From Polyangiaceae bacterium (lineage in GTDB: Bacteria > Myxococcota_A > Polyangia > Polyangiales > Polyangiaceae): 64,000 nt of DNA. Positions within the stretch are counted from its first letter, which is position 1; each line of letters opens with the position of its first letter. The notes beneath the pieces were generated by a model. It was not told where the DNA came from, did no database searches, and worked only from the letters and a program-made list of their open reading frames with translations. Below are positions 9,785 to 18,726 of this stretch, piece after piece. The stretch lies in NCBI GenBank assembly GCA_025936045.1, contig JAICUB010000012.1:1-64000 (forward strand), in the 5' to 3' direction. The position numbers were made by a program, and so were the translations under genes.

Positions 9785-11760
9785 GGCGCCCCCTTCCCGG
9801 TGCCGTGCGCGCCATTGAGCCACGGCGTCGCGAGCGAATCGTACACGTAGCCGTAGCTCACGAGTTTTTGCGGGGGCTCCGGCACGGGGCGCTCCTGGCC
9901 CGGCGGGGGCGGCTTGTCGTTCACCCACCAGACGTCGAAGCTCACGAGCTCGTCCGCGGGACGCCCGTAATACTCGTGCCAGTGGCGTAGATATTCACGG
10001 AGATGCTGGCGATTCGGGACGTGGAAGTCGAAGCGAATGCGGTTGTTGTAGTCGCACCAGAACTGCTCGTGCCCCCAGCCGGTTCGCGTGTACGGATCGA
10101 AGTCCGGGACCTTGCCGGTGAACGGGTCGAGCTTGCGGCCGTCCTTCGTGCGAGCGTCGACGACGACGTGGCCGTCGTCGTAGGGCGGCTCGGGAGCGAA
10201 CATGCCCCAACCCTCGAGCAATCGGAACGTGTTCACGAAGCGAACCACCCAATCGGGCCGATGCACGTGCAGGCGGCGGTTGGCGAATTGGTTGTCGTTG
10301 CCGGCTTGGATCACCAGCATCACGAACGCGACCGCGACGAGCGACTCGCGAAGGAGCGCGTAGATCCCCACGCGCGTGGCGCGCCACGTCCCGGCGTGCT
10401 CCGGGAGCGCCTCCGCGGGCGCTGCCTCGGTCGGCGCGCCCAGGCCGCACGCGCCGAGCCCGAAGAAGCCGGAAATCGCCACACGATTGCGCGCGACGGC
10501 GCGGTACGCCGCCCGGCCGAGCTCCGCGAGCCCCGGGACGCGCAGCCAAAAGAAGAAGAGCACGCCGAAGGGCAACGCTCGAGCGAGCTCGAACACGGCG
10601 CGCTCCTCCACGTAAACCTTGCCGGCTGCGTCCACGACCACGACGGTGCGTTCCGCCGTCGCCGCGTCCACGCCGGGCGGGAACGCTTCCGGTCGGTCAT
10701 TGCCGGCGAACGTGAGCCGCTCGCACGGGTCGAGACGCTTCAGCAGCCGGCAGATGAAGAGGCAGATGCCGCAGTCGACGTCGAAGATCACCGTGCGTTT
10801 GCGTGAGGGGCGGCCGAACCAGCGCGCCGCGAGTCGCGCGTCGGCCGCGCCGAGCAGCAGCACGTAAAAGAGCATCATGGCGTACGAAAACGGCCCGAGC
10901 CGGGACGTGAGCGCGATGCCGCCGTGGAGCCCGACGCCGAGCAGCAGCGCGAGACGAATGAACCAGGTGCGGAAGAACGGGAACAGGATGATCCACGGCA
11001 GCGAGAACTCGATGCCGAGCGCGCCGTAGCTGAAGCTCCGGATGAAGGGATACGGCACGTGCTCGCGGATGAAGATACCGAGGTGGGTCACGATGCGGTT
11101 CTGCTGCAAAAACCACCAAATGGCCGAACCGTTTTTCCACCCGACGCCGTCCTTGTGCATGGCGTTGAAGAAGTAAATCGTCGCGAGTTGTAGGAACAAG
11201 ACGAGCACGACGAGCGACACCACGTTGTTCCCGGGTGCCGCAGGGCGCATGCGATCGTTGAGCGCCTGCGGGCTCTTTTCGCGGTAACCGCGCAGCGAGG
11301 CGAGCAGGGCATCGACGCTGAAGCGGCGTCCGAGCGGCAAGAACATCGTGATCGCCGCCATCAGGTTCACGAGCACGTCGCCGCCGTTCTCGACGAAGAG
11401 ATCGCGCGCGTCGAGGCTCGTGATCGAGACGAACGCGAGGACCTGCATGAGGCGCGTGCAAAACCCGAGCGTGTAGCTCACGAACACCGCGAGCATCAGC
11501 GCCATGACCGTGCGCACCTCGGCCACCGACGAAAACGCATGCAAGAGCGAGAAAACGCCGTCGCCCATCGGGCGGAAGAGCGAGAAGTGATTCGGCAGAA
11601 AGCCGTCGTTCGAGTAGTACTCGCGGGCTCCCTCGAACCGCCTGCCGCCGTCCCAGACGAGGAGCGCGCCGAAGCCGATCCGGAAGATCCCGAGCCAGCG
11701 CGCGTCCGCCGTGAAATACCGCGCCTGGAGGAAGTCGCCCACGGCGCTGGAAGCCTTCAC
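9781..11760 (-). CDS. HTTM-domain membrane protein with intact DCC redox motif
   Basis: A 659-residue paralogue of the next gene with the same order of parts. The HTTM membrane region (WLGIFRIGFGALLVWDGGRRF, then FLPLGRRFSVDALLAS) leads to a DCC-family thiol-oxidoreductase motif (FDVDCGICLFICRLLKRLD) and a C-terminal soluble domain (GWGMFAPEPPYDDGHVVVD). Here both active-site cysteines are present, so this copy may be the redox-competent one. The start is uncertain. GTG at 11760, with GGAAAAAGAG upstream, begins just before the conserved region; GTG at 11781 is an alternative. It is divergent from the zinc-ribbon/GYF gene across 155 nt, which must hold both promoters. Confidence 0.85.
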   Translation of the reverse strand: MKASSAVGDFLQARYFTADARWLGIFRIGFGALLVWDGGRRFEGAREYYSNDGFLPNHFSLFRPMGDGVFSLLHAFSSVAEVRTVMALMLAVFVSYTLGFCTRLMQVLAFVSITSLDARDLFVENGGDVLVNLMAAITMFLPLGRRFSVDALLASLRGYREKSPQALNDRMRPAAPGNNVVSLVVLVLFLQLATIYFFNAMHKDGVGWKNGSAIWWFLQQNRIVTHLGIFIREHVPYPFIRSFSYGALGIEFSLPWIILFPFFRTWFIRLALLLGVGLHGGIALTSRLGPFSYAMMLFYVLLLGAADARLAARWFGRPSRKRTVIFDVDCGICLFICRLLKRLDPCERLTFAGNDRPEAFPPGVDAATAERTVVVVDAAGKVYVEERAVFELARALPFGVLFFFWLRVPGLAELGRAAYRAVARNRVAISGFFGLGACGLGAPTEAAPAEALPEHAGTWRATRVGIYALLRESLVAVAFVMLVIQAGNDNQFANRRLHVHRPDWVVRFVNTFRLLEGWGMFAPEPPYDDGHVVVDARTKDGRKLDPFTGKVPDFDPYTRTGWGHEQFWCDYNNRIRFDFHVPNRQHLREYLRHWHEYYGRPADELVSFDVWWVNDKPPPPGQERPVPEPPQKLVSYGYVYDSLATPWLNGAHGTGKGAP

Positions 11761-11915
11761 CTCTCTATGCTCTTTTTCCACGATTGCTTGGTCTTTTGCG
11801 CGTGCGACGCAGGATGCCGAACGATCACGATCGGCGCGCGCGTGAGCGCGGCATCGAAGCGGCACTCTAGCAGCGGCCCGGCCGTCTGGGGTAGGCTCTG
11901 GCGCCTTCGGCCACC

Positions 11916-13889
11916 ATGAATATCGCCTGTACCGCATGCTCCGCGCGCTATGGCGTGGCCGACGACAAGCTCATTGGTAAGCGCGTTCGTATCACGTGCA
12001 AACGCTGCGGAACCGTTCTCATCGTCGATGGGAATACGAATCCGCCGACGGTGACGGCATCGACGAGTATCGCGCCGAGCCCGCCTGCCGCCCAACCCGC
12101 CGCCGAGGCGCGCCCCGCGGCCCCGGCTCCGGAACCGCCCTTCACGGTGCTTTTCGCGGACGGACGGCAAGAGCAGGCGGACGTCGCGCAGATAGTGCGT
12201 TTTCATCGCGCCGGACAGCTCGGCACGGACAGCCTCGTCTGGCGCGACGGTATGTCCGACTGGGTCGATCCGTGGAGCGTCGAGGACATTGCCGCCGCGT
12301 TCAAGCGCATGGGGTATTCCCGACCGGCGCCCGCGGACGAGCCGCCTCCCCCGGCGCCATTGCGCGAAGAATTCGAGGAAGAAGCGACGCAGATCGTCGC
12401 GAGCAGTCCACACCACGGCGCTCCCGCCTATGACGACGGCGGTGACACGAACGTGGTGCGCCCCGCCCGGCATGCGTCGCGGACGGCGAGCGCCGGACAG
12501 CGCGCGACTTCGCAGCGCGTTACGGAAGAGGACGACGAAGATCCGACGCGCGTCGGCCCGCTCGATCGGGGCTCGACACACGTGACGGCTGCCGCGCGTG
12601 AAGCGCAGCGCGCTCGTCGCGCGACCTCGCGGCCGCCGGTCGACGCGCGCCGCAGCGAATCGGCGCGCCGCAGCGAGCCGGCACGCCGCAGCGAGCCGGC
12701 ACGCCGCAGCGAGCCGGCACGACGCAGCGAGCCCGTACACGCACCAGAGCCACTGTACGCACCGGAGCCCGCGCAGGAAGAGCAGCCGCGCGCGAAGCGC
12801 ACGTCCGCCCGCGCGCGCTCGGCGCGACCAGAAGCCGAGCGACCGCGGGAAGACCTCTTCGCGCGTCAGGCAAACGCCGGGAGCGAAGACGAGCAGCACG
12901 TGCACGCCGCCCCGTACGAGGACGACGGGCCGCGGCTCACCGGCGCGCGTAACGAAAGCTCGGTGCTCTTCTCGCTCGATTCACTGCTCAAACAAGAGCA
13001 GAAGCGGCCGGAGCGAGCCGCGCCGCCCGGGCGTCGTGACGAGTCGCTCTTGGTCGACTCGGGGAGCTCGCTGCCGGTCGGCAGCGGCATCGCGCCGGCG
13101 CTTTTCTCCGCGCCTGACTTCACGGCGCCGATCACGGCCCCGCCGCCCGCGCCCACCTCGCTCGAACCCTATGCGGACAGCGACCGTACGCGCCCGTCGC
13201 GCGCGTGGCTCTACCTGCTCGTCCTGGTCGCGTTCGGCGGAGCCGGGGCGATCGGCTGGCGTACGGGCGCGCTGCGTCAGGTGCTGCTCAAGGCGCTGAA
13301 CGTGCCGCCGGCACCCAGCGCGAGCGCGCCGGCGACCGCGCCTTCGGCGTCGGCGAACGAGGCAGCGAGCGCGGTAGCGTCCGGTTCGGCGTCCGCTTCG
13401 GCAACCGTCTTGGCAAGCGCGGCACCGAGCGCGAGCTCAGCGCCGACGACCGGCGGAAAGACACCGGCGGCGCCCGGCCAACACGCGACGGCCACCGCGC
13501 ACGGAACGCACGAGGCCACGACGCACGAAGTCCCGACGCACGAGGCGACGCACGAAGCGCCCGAGCATGAAGCGCCCGAGCACGAAGCAGCGACGCCCGC
13601 GCCAGCGTCGACGGGGGCCTCCGCTCCTTTCGACACCGCCGCTGCCAAGGAAGCGCTCACGACTGCTGCCGGCAACGCCGCGAGCTGCAAGGAAATGGGC
13701 GGCCCCACCGGCAACGGCAAGGTATCGGTCACCTTCGCGCCGAGCGGTCGCCCCACGTCGGTGGCGGTCACGGGCGATCTGGCCGGCACGACGGTCGGCT
13801 CGTGCGTGGCGCGGCTTTTCCGCGGCGTTCACTTGCCGGCCTTCGCCGGGGATCCCGTGACGGTGGCGAAGAGCTTCGCGATCGAGTGA
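11916..13889 (+). CDS. Zinc-ribbon / GYF / TM / TonB-like protein (GltJ/AgmX-like architecture)
   Basis: A 657-residue modular protein. Residues 1-38 are an MJ0042-type zinc ribbon with Cys5, Cys8, Cys28 and Cys31. Residues 76-134 are a GYF_2 domain (FADGRQEQ, SLVWRDGMSDWVDPW). A long charged disordered region then contains RRSEPA repeats (residues 245-273). A single transmembrane helix lies at about 429-449. The periplasmic side has an Ala/Ser linker, a His/Glu repeat (HEAPEHEA, about 531-558) and a C-terminal TonB/AgmX-like domain (572-656). In Myxococcus, GltJ/AgmX has zinc-ribbon, GYF, TM and TonB-like parts and links the motility switch to the gliding complex. A similar signal-relay role is inferred only from the architecture. 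No other motility gene is nearby. Confidence 0.8.
   Translation: MNIACTACSARYGVADDKLIGKRVRITCKRCGTVLIVDGNTNPPTVTASTSIAPSPPAAQPAAEARPAAPAPEPPFTVLFADGRQEQADVAQIVRFHRAGQLGTDSLVWRDGMSDWVDPWSVEDIAAAFKRMGYSRPAPADEPPPPAPLREEFEEEATQIVASSPHHGAPAYDDGGDTNVVRPARHASRTASAGQRATSQRVTEEDDEDPTRVGPLDRGSTHVTAAAREAQRARRATSRPPVDARRSESARRSEPARRSEPARRSEPARRSEPVHAPEPLYAPEPAQEEQPRAKRTSARARSARPEAERPREDLFARQANAGSEDEQHVHAAPYEDDGPRLTGARNESSVLFSLDSLLKQEQKRPERAAPPGRRDESLLVDSGSSLPVGSGIAPALFSAPDFTAPITAPPPAPTSLEPYADSDRTRPSRAWLYLLVLVAFGGAGAIGWRTGALRQVLLKALNVPPAPSASAPATAPSASANEAASAVASGSASASATVLASAAPSASSAPTTGGKTPAAPGQHATATAHGTHEATTHEVPTHEATHEAPEHEAPEHEAATPAPASTGASAPFDTAAAKEALTTAAGNAASCKEMGGPTGNGKVSVTFAPSGRPTSVAVTGDLAGTTVGSCVARLFRGVHLPAFAGDPVTVAKSFAIE
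12648..12734 (+). repeat. 18-bp tandem coding repeat (RRSEPA)
   Basis: Five units of an 18-bp repeat (core CGCCGCAGCGAGCCGGCA), the first and last slightly diverged, encode RRSESA, three RRSEPA and RRSEP. Because the unit is a multiple of three, copy-number change would keep the frame. It lies in the cytoplasmic linker of the zinc-ribbon/GYF protein. Confidence 0.9.
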
Positions 13890-13899
13890 GCACAAACGG

Positions 13900-13958
13900 C
13901 GACGGGCGCCGCAAGAGCGACGCCCGTCGAGACAGCCGCGGCTCGGCGCCGCGAGCCG
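13900..13958. terminator. Two perfect hairpins between convergent genes
   Basis: CGACGGGCG (13900-13908) pairs with CGCCCGTCG (13921-13929). CGGCTCG (13939-13945) pairs with CGAGCCG (13952-13958). Both stems are perfect. They fill the 70-nt gap between the convergent zinc-ribbon/GYF and cyclopropane synthase genes, the expected place for a bidirectional terminator. Neither stem is followed by a T-tract, so termination is inferred from position. Confidence 0.5.
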
Positions 13959-13960
13959 TG

Positions 13961-15124
13961 TTACTCGGCCGCGACCTGGCTCGGCGCGAACGAGGTGCGG
14001 TCTCCGAGCACGGTCGTGCGCTGGTCGACCCAGCGCGTGCGATCGAAGGCGTCCAGGTTCTTGTTGAGGACCACCTGGAAGCACGCCGCGTTGCCTTGCT
14101 CGGCGACGAGCACGGACCAGGCGAGGAAGAAATGCCAGATGCGGTACCAGCGATCGCCGTACGCCGCAGTCACCGCCGCGCGGTTCGCGATCCAGTTGTC
14201 GTGCCAGCGCTTGATGGTAAATCCGTAGTGGATGCTGATGTTCTCGACGCTGTGCGTCTCCCAGCCCGCCTTCTCCATCGCCTTCAGCATGGCCGACGGG
14301 CACAGGCTCGCGTCCGCGCCCGGGAAGACGTACTTGTTCATGAACAAGCCCCAGATCAGATCCTCGGGACGGAGGCCGCGGCGCAGGCCCGTCCACTGCA
14401 GGAGGAAGAGACCGTCGTCCTCGAGCAGGTCGCGAACGAGCTCGTAGAAGGGCACGAGGTTCTTCACGCCCACGTGCTCGACCATCTCGAGGCTCGAGAT
14501 CTTGTTGAAGCGCTGTTTCGGAATGTCGCGGTAGTCACAGCAGAGGATGCGCGCGCGATCCGCGACGCCCGCCTGTTGGATCCGGCCGTTGCCGAACTCG
14601 GTCTGACGCTCCGCGATGGTCACGCCCGTTGCGTCCGCACCGTACTGAACGGCGGCATGGCGAGTCAGCGTGCCCCAGCCGCACCCGATGTCGAGCAGTC
14701 GTTCGCCCTTCTTCAGGCCGAGCTTCTGGCACACGAGGTTCATCTTGTTGTCCTGCGCCTGCTCGAGCGAGTCGGCGCGGCTCTCGAAGAAACCGCTCGT
14801 GTAAACCATGCGCTCGCCGAGAAACCAGCCGAAGAAGTCGTTGCCGCGGTCATAGTGCTCGCGGACGATGCGCTGGTCCTGCGCCTTCGAATGGATCGTG
14901 ACTTCCGGAATGAAGTTCGTGACCGCCCAGCGCAAGTGGTCGGTCGTGAGACGCCAGCTCACGAAGTCGTTGCGGCTCCGCAAAAGCGCGTAGATGTCAC
15001 CCGGGATGTCCAGGTCGCCGTCGAAGTAAGCCTCGTACAGCGTTGCCATCGGGATGGGCGTGTTCGCGTAGCGACGGGCCAACTTTTGATCATGGAAGAC
15101 GACGTAATCGGTAAGGCGCGGCAT
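13961..15124 (-). CDS. cfa: Cyclopropane-fatty-acyl-phospholipid synthase
   Basis: A SAM-dependent enzyme that methylenates the double bond of unsaturated phospholipid acyl chains, acting at the inner membrane face. It has 387 residues. A short N-terminal domain leads to the catalytic domain, with HYDRGNDFFGWFLGERMVYTSGFF (shown in part), the SAM site LDIGCGWGTL (near 145), EMVEHVG (near 220) and the membrane-anchoring C-terminal segment. The ATG at 15124 follows CAGGAG; an in-frame extension upstream has no typical sequence. It is monocistronic, with convergent hairpins downstream and a divergent gene upstream. Plain Cfa and close methyltransferase relatives are hard to separate by eye. Confidence 0.88.
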   Translation of the reverse strand: MPRLTDYVVFHDQKLARRYANTPIPMATLYEAYFDGDLDIPGDIYALLRSRNDFVSWRLTTDHLRWAVTNFIPEVTIHSKAQDQRIVREHYDRGNDFFGWFLGERMVYTSGFFESRADSLEQAQDNKMNLVCQKLGLKKGERLLDIGCGWGTLTRHAAVQYGADATGVTIAERQTEFGNGRIQQAGVADRARILCCDYRDIPKQRFNKISSLEMVEHVGVKNLVPFYELVRDLLEDDGLFLLQWTGLRRGLRPEDLIWGLFMNKYVFPGADASLCPSAMLKAMEKAGWETHSVENISIHYGFTIKRWHDNWIANRAAVTAAYGDRWYRIWHFFLAWSVLVAEQGNAACFQVVLNKNLDAFDRTRWVDQRTTVLGDRTSFAPSQVAAE

Positions 15125-15215
15125 GGGCTCCTGGGTCCTCGCCCCGGGATTGGGGCCGAAACGACCGGGAGAGGAGCATGACCCCGCTTCGTTTCGCAAC
15201 TCGCAAAACGCCCGA

Positions 15216-15233
15216 CCCGGCTCGAAAGCCGGG
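15216..15233. other. Hairpin in divergent intergenic region
   Basis: CCCGGCT, loop CGAA, AGCCGGG: a perfect 7-bp stem with a tetraloop. It lies about 90 nt upstream of the cyclopropane synthase start and about 105 nt upstream of the MYXO-CTERM gene. The 214-nt gap around it must contain both promoters, but I cannot read a convincing -35/-10 pair. Confidence 0.3.
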
Positions 15234-15338
15234 CCCCGCCGCTAAAATCCTGGCTGAAGACGGGGGCTTGCGCACAAAAGTGAGGGAAATCTCGCTTTGG
15301 CCGGACGCATGCTACGTGAAGGACTTCCGAGGTCCACC

Positions 15339-16727
15339 GTGAGTCATAAGCGCGCGATCCACGTCCTCGGTATCGGCTTCACGGCACTCGTCGGTCTGTG
15401 TGGAACGCCACGCCTCGCTGCGGCGAACGGTGCTTTCCCAACGGTGAGCCAACTGGTCCCGGATCCGAGTGACGCCGATCATCTCGTCTTGCGCACCACT
15501 TTTGGGCTGCTCGTGACACGGGACCGCGGGGCGAGCTGGGATTGGTTGTGCGAAGAAGGCATGGGCTACAAGGACGTCCAGCCGCCCATGGCCGTCCTGC
15601 CGGGAGGAGTGATTCTGCTCGCCACTCCCGACGGAATCATGAGGAGCGACGCCGCAGGTTGCGACTTCGAACGCGCGAGCGGCATCGACGCGATGGTGCT
15701 CGACCTCGCCCGCGTTCCGACCGATCCGAACGGAGCCGTCGCCGTGAGCCTCTCCGGAACGGACGCGCAATTGTGGCGCACCGACGACGGCGGAATGACG
15801 TTCACGCCGCTCGGTGACGGCATCTCCGGCTTCATTCCGTCGACCGTCGACGTTGCGCCGACGGACGCGGACGTCATCTACGTGAGCGGGCTCGCCGGCA
15901 CGCAAGGCTCGCTCGTGCGCACCCGCGACGGCGCGAAGACCTTCGACACGCTGCCGGTGCCGAACACCAGCACCTCGCGCCGCCCGTTCATCGCCGCGAT
16001 CGATCCGAACGACGCGGGGACCGTGTACGTGCGTCTCGACGGCGAACCTTCGTCGCTCGAGGTCACGCACGACGGCGGCGACACGTTCGCGTCACCGCTC
16101 ATGACGAGGGTGCCGGCGCTCGGTCTCGCGCTCTCACCGGACGGCAAGACCGTCATCGCCAGCAACTCGTACGACGGCACCTTCCGAGCGGACTCGACGA
16201 GCCTCGACTTCGAGAAAGTCGCATGCGGCGGGCCGTCGTGTTTGAGCTTCAGCGCGTCGGGGCTCTTCGGCTGCGGCGATCAAGGCGTCGACGGCTTCAT
16301 CGTGGGGCGCTCGGACGACCTCGGCGCGAGCTTTCGAGGCGTCGTCGATCTCACCTGCGTCCGCGGGCCCGCCGCGTGCGGCGCGGCGACCACCATCGGC
16401 AGCGCGTGTCCCGGCGCCTGGCCCGCGACCCGCGACCAGATCGGCGCGAACGAGTGCTCGCCCCCCGACATCGAGCCCTATACGGGGTGCTTCGCCGGCG
16501 CCGGCGGGAGCACGGCGGCGAGCAGCGGCGGCACGGGACCGAGCGCGGGCGCAGGTGCCGGCGGAGCGGCGGGTGCGGGGCAGACGCCGCCAGCGAAGAG
16601 CGGCGGTGGTGGTTGCAGCGTCGGCGCGCGCAGGGGGTCTCCCGACGACGGCGCGTGGGCACTCGCTGCCGGTGTGTTCATGCTCGTGCGCCGGCGCCGC
16701 GGCTCGAACGCGAGGCGGTCGGCGTAG
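15339..16727 (+). CDS. Secreted BNR/sortilin-like protein with MYXO-CTERM tail
   Basis: A 462-residue secreted protein. Its signal peptide starts SHKRAIHVLGIGFTALVG and ends near LAAANG. The body has repeated blade-like motifs (VTRDRGASWDWL, WRTDDGGMTFTPL, RTRDGAKTFDTL, VTHDGGDTF) of the Asp-box/BNR type, suggesting a beta-propeller. A Gly/Ser linker precedes a C-terminal GGGGCSVGARRG, a hydrophobic stretch and RRRRGS. This is the layout of the MYXO-CTERM sorting tail with its conserved Cys, which anchors proteins at the myxobacterial cell surface. GTG at 15339 is chosen because a GAGG ribosome-binding site and a proper signal peptide fit it; an ATG at 15309 is possible. The ligand is unknown. 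The stop overlaps the next start by 1 nt. Confidence 0.82.
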   Translation: MSHKRAIHVLGIGFTALVGLCGTPRLAAANGAFPTVSQLVPDPSDADHLVLRTTFGLLVTRDRGASWDWLCEEGMGYKDVQPPMAVLPGGVILLATPDGIMRSDAAGCDFERASGIDAMVLDLARVPTDPNGAVAVSLSGTDAQLWRTDDGGMTFTPLGDGISGFIPSTVDVAPTDADVIYVSGLAGTQGSLVRTRDGAKTFDTLPVPNTSTSRRPFIAAIDPNDAGTVYVRLDGEPSSLEVTHDGGDTFASPLMTRVPALGLALSPDGKTVIASNSYDGTFRADSTSLDFEKVACGGPSCLSFSASGLFGCGDQGVDGFIVGRSDDLGASFRGVVDLTCVRGPAACGAATTIGSACPGAWPATRDQIGANECSPPDIEPYTGCFAGAGGSTAASSGGTGPSAGAGAGGAAGAGQTPPAKSGGGGCSVGARRGSPDDGAWALAAGVFMLVRRRRGSNARRSA

Positions 16728-17194
16728 TGCGCGAGTTTCCGACCACGAGCGCGCGGCTCCGAGTCACGGTGCACGCGCTCGTCGCCGGAACGGTGGCGCT
16801 CGTCGCGTGCGCCTCGCCCCCACAAAAAAACGAAACCAGCTGCGTGGGTGGACTCCACACGGAGTGCATGCCGCTCTACGACCCGGCGGTTTTCCCGACG
16901 ATCTTCGAAAAAATTCTGAAGCCGACCTGCGCGCAGGGCATGGGCACCTGCCACACTTCCGACGCCGCCATGGGGGATCTGGTGATGGAAGACGCGGACG
17001 ACACGTACGCGCGCCTGCTCGGCCAACAAGACGGCCGTGCGCGGGTAAACCCGGGTGATCCGAGCTGCAGCTTGCTCGTCGAGCGACTCGAATCGAGCGA
17101 TTCGGATTTTCGCATGCCGCCCGGACCCACGCCGCTCGATGCGGGAGCGCGCTGCGACATCGTGCAATGGATTGCGAACGGAGCCGCGCGATGA
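16727..17194 (+). CDS. Small cytochrome-like lipoprotein
   Basis: A 155-residue predicted lipoprotein; the signal peptide ends with a VACAS lipobox near residue 28. The mature part has KPTCAQGMGTCHTS, a CX6CH spacing rather than the CXXCH of ordinary c-type haem sites, followed by RVNPGDPSCSLLVERL, FRMPPGPTPL and CDIVQWIANGA. That pattern matches the small cytochrome-like domains common in myxobacterial and planctomycete envelope proteins. Haem binding is therefore possible but unproven. The GTG start overlaps the upstream stop (TAGTG), and its stop overlaps the cytochrome start (ATGA), so the three genes form one operon. It probably acts beside the pentaheme cytochrome. Confidence 0.78.
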   Translation: MREFPTTSARLRVTVHALVAGTVALVACASPPQKNETSCVGGLHTECMPLYDPAVFPTIFEKILKPTCAQGMGTCHTSDAAMGDLVMEDADDTYARLLGQQDGRARVNPGDPSCSLLVERLESSDSDFRMPPGPTPLDAGARCDIVQWIANGAAR

Positions 17195-18690
17195 CGCCGA
17201 CGCAGGCGGTGCGCGTGCTGCGTGGAGCGGGGTTCGCCGCGTGCCTACTCGTGACCGCGTGCGGAGACGGCAGGTCGCCGAACGAGCCGTCGGCGACGTA
17301 CCTCGATCGCGAGACCTTGATGGACCCCGCGACGTGCGCGACGTGCCACCCGAACCAGTACGCGGAGTGGGCGGGCAGCATGCACGCTTATGCCTCCGAC
17401 GACCCGCTGTTCGTCGCGATGAACGCGCGCGGACAGCGGGAGGCGAACATCGGGAGCTTTTGCGTCAATTGTCACGCGCCGATGGCCGTACGCACGGGCG
17501 CGACCAGCGACGGATTGAATCTCGCCGAGCTGCCCGCCAAGCTCAAGGGCGTCACCTGCTTTTTCTGCCACACGGTGAACGAGGTGACCGGCAGTCACGA
17601 CAATCCCCTCACCCTCGCGGCCGACACGACGATGCGCGGCGAATACACCGACCCGGTGGCGAACACCGCGCACCCTTCGACGCCGTCGACCCTGCACGAT
17701 CGCGACCGGCTCGAGTCCGCGACGCTCTGCGGCGCGTGCCACGACATCGTGAACGGGCACGGCGCGCACATCGAGCGCACCTTCGCAGAATGGAAGGACA
17801 CCGTGTTCTCCCATGAAGTGGTCGGACAAACGTGCGGCCAATGTCATATGGATGAGAGCAAGAATCTCCAGCCTGCGGCCGACGCACCCGGCGTGTTCGC
17901 GCGGAGGACGCACAGTCACTCGTTCCCGGCCGTGGACGTGCCGCTCACCGGTGCGCCGAACGACGAATTGAAAGCCTCCGTCCAATCCTTTCTCGATACC
18001 GCGCTTCAGAGCGCCGTGTGCGTGCGCGGCGCGGGGGCGGTCACCGATCTGCGCGTGATCCTCGACAACGTCGCGGCCGGTCACAGCTTTCCGAGCGGCT
18101 CCGCCCAGGATCGACGCGCGTGGGTCGAGGTCGCGGCTTATGCCGGGGAGGCTCGCATCTACTCGAGCGGCGCCGTGCCGGCCGGGACGTCGGTGACCGA
18201 GCTCGAAGACCCGGACGTCTGGTCCATGCGCGACTGCCTGCTCGACGAGAGCGGCGCGCCCACGCACGATTTCTGGGGCGCCGCGTCCGTGGAGACGAAC
18301 CTCCTGCCCGGCCAGGCCACGTTCGACCAGACCGACCCGCGCTATTATCAGAGCCACGTCGTCCAGAAGTACCCGCGCGACGAGAACGGCTTTTTGAGCG
18401 CGTACCCCGATCGCGTCACCGTGTCGTTGAAGCTTGCGCCCTTCGGGCTCGACGTCTTCGACGATCTCGTCGCGAGCGGCGATTTGATCGACACGGACAC
18501 GTACACGGTGTCGGAGCTCCGCGACGCGCTCGCCGCCTACACGCTCGGCAACGAGCTCGAGTGGACCCCCGCGACGGCGGCCAAATCGTTCGTCGTGGAC
18601 GGCCTGCCGATGTCCTGCAAGAGCGACACGGCGCTCAATTTCGCCGCGGACACCGTGCCCGCGACGAATCATACGGAATGCGCCCCGTGA
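17191..18690 (+). CDS. Pentaheme cytochrome c554-like lipoprotein
   Basis: A 499-residue envelope protein with five CXXCH haem-binding motifs near residues 49 (CATCH), 91 (CVNCH), 123 (CFFCH), 180 (CGACH) and 215 (CGQCH), all in the N-terminal half. Their arrangement resembles the cytochrome c554 family of multihaem electron carriers. The signal peptide ends in a VTAC lipobox (Cys24), so it should be lipid-anchored. The C-terminal half has no haem motif and looks like a beta-rich domain (DNVAAGHSFPSG). The ATG at 17191 overlaps the previous stop as ATGA. The electron donor and acceptor cannot be told; no terminal reductase gene is in the window. Confidence 0.87.
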   Translation: MTPTQAVRVLRGAGFAACLLVTACGDGRSPNEPSATYLDRETLMDPATCATCHPNQYAEWAGSMHAYASDDPLFVAMNARGQREANIGSFCVNCHAPMAVRTGATSDGLNLAELPAKLKGVTCFFCHTVNEVTGSHDNPLTLAADTTMRGEYTDPVANTAHPSTPSTLHDRDRLESATLCGACHDIVNGHGAHIERTFAEWKDTVFSHEVVGQTCGQCHMDESKNLQPAADAPGVFARRTHSHSFPAVDVPLTGAPNDELKASVQSFLDTALQSAVCVRGAGAVTDLRVILDNVAAGHSFPSGSAQDRRAWVEVAAYAGEARIYSSGAVPAGTSVTELEDPDVWSMRDCLLDESGAPTHDFWGAASVETNLLPGQATFDQTDPRYYQSHVVQKYPRDENGFLSAYPDRVTVSLKLAPFGLDVFDDLVASGDLIDTDTYTVSELRDALAAYTLGNELEWTPATAAKSFVVDGLPMSCKSDTALNFAADTVPATNHTECAP

Positions 18691-18726
18691 GCACCCGCCG
18701 CGCGGTTCGGGCCGGAAGGGGCCGGT

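Noticed and set aside
12648..12734. CRISPR-like repeats
   Set aside because: The repeats are contiguous 18-bp coding units with no spacers, inside an open frame.
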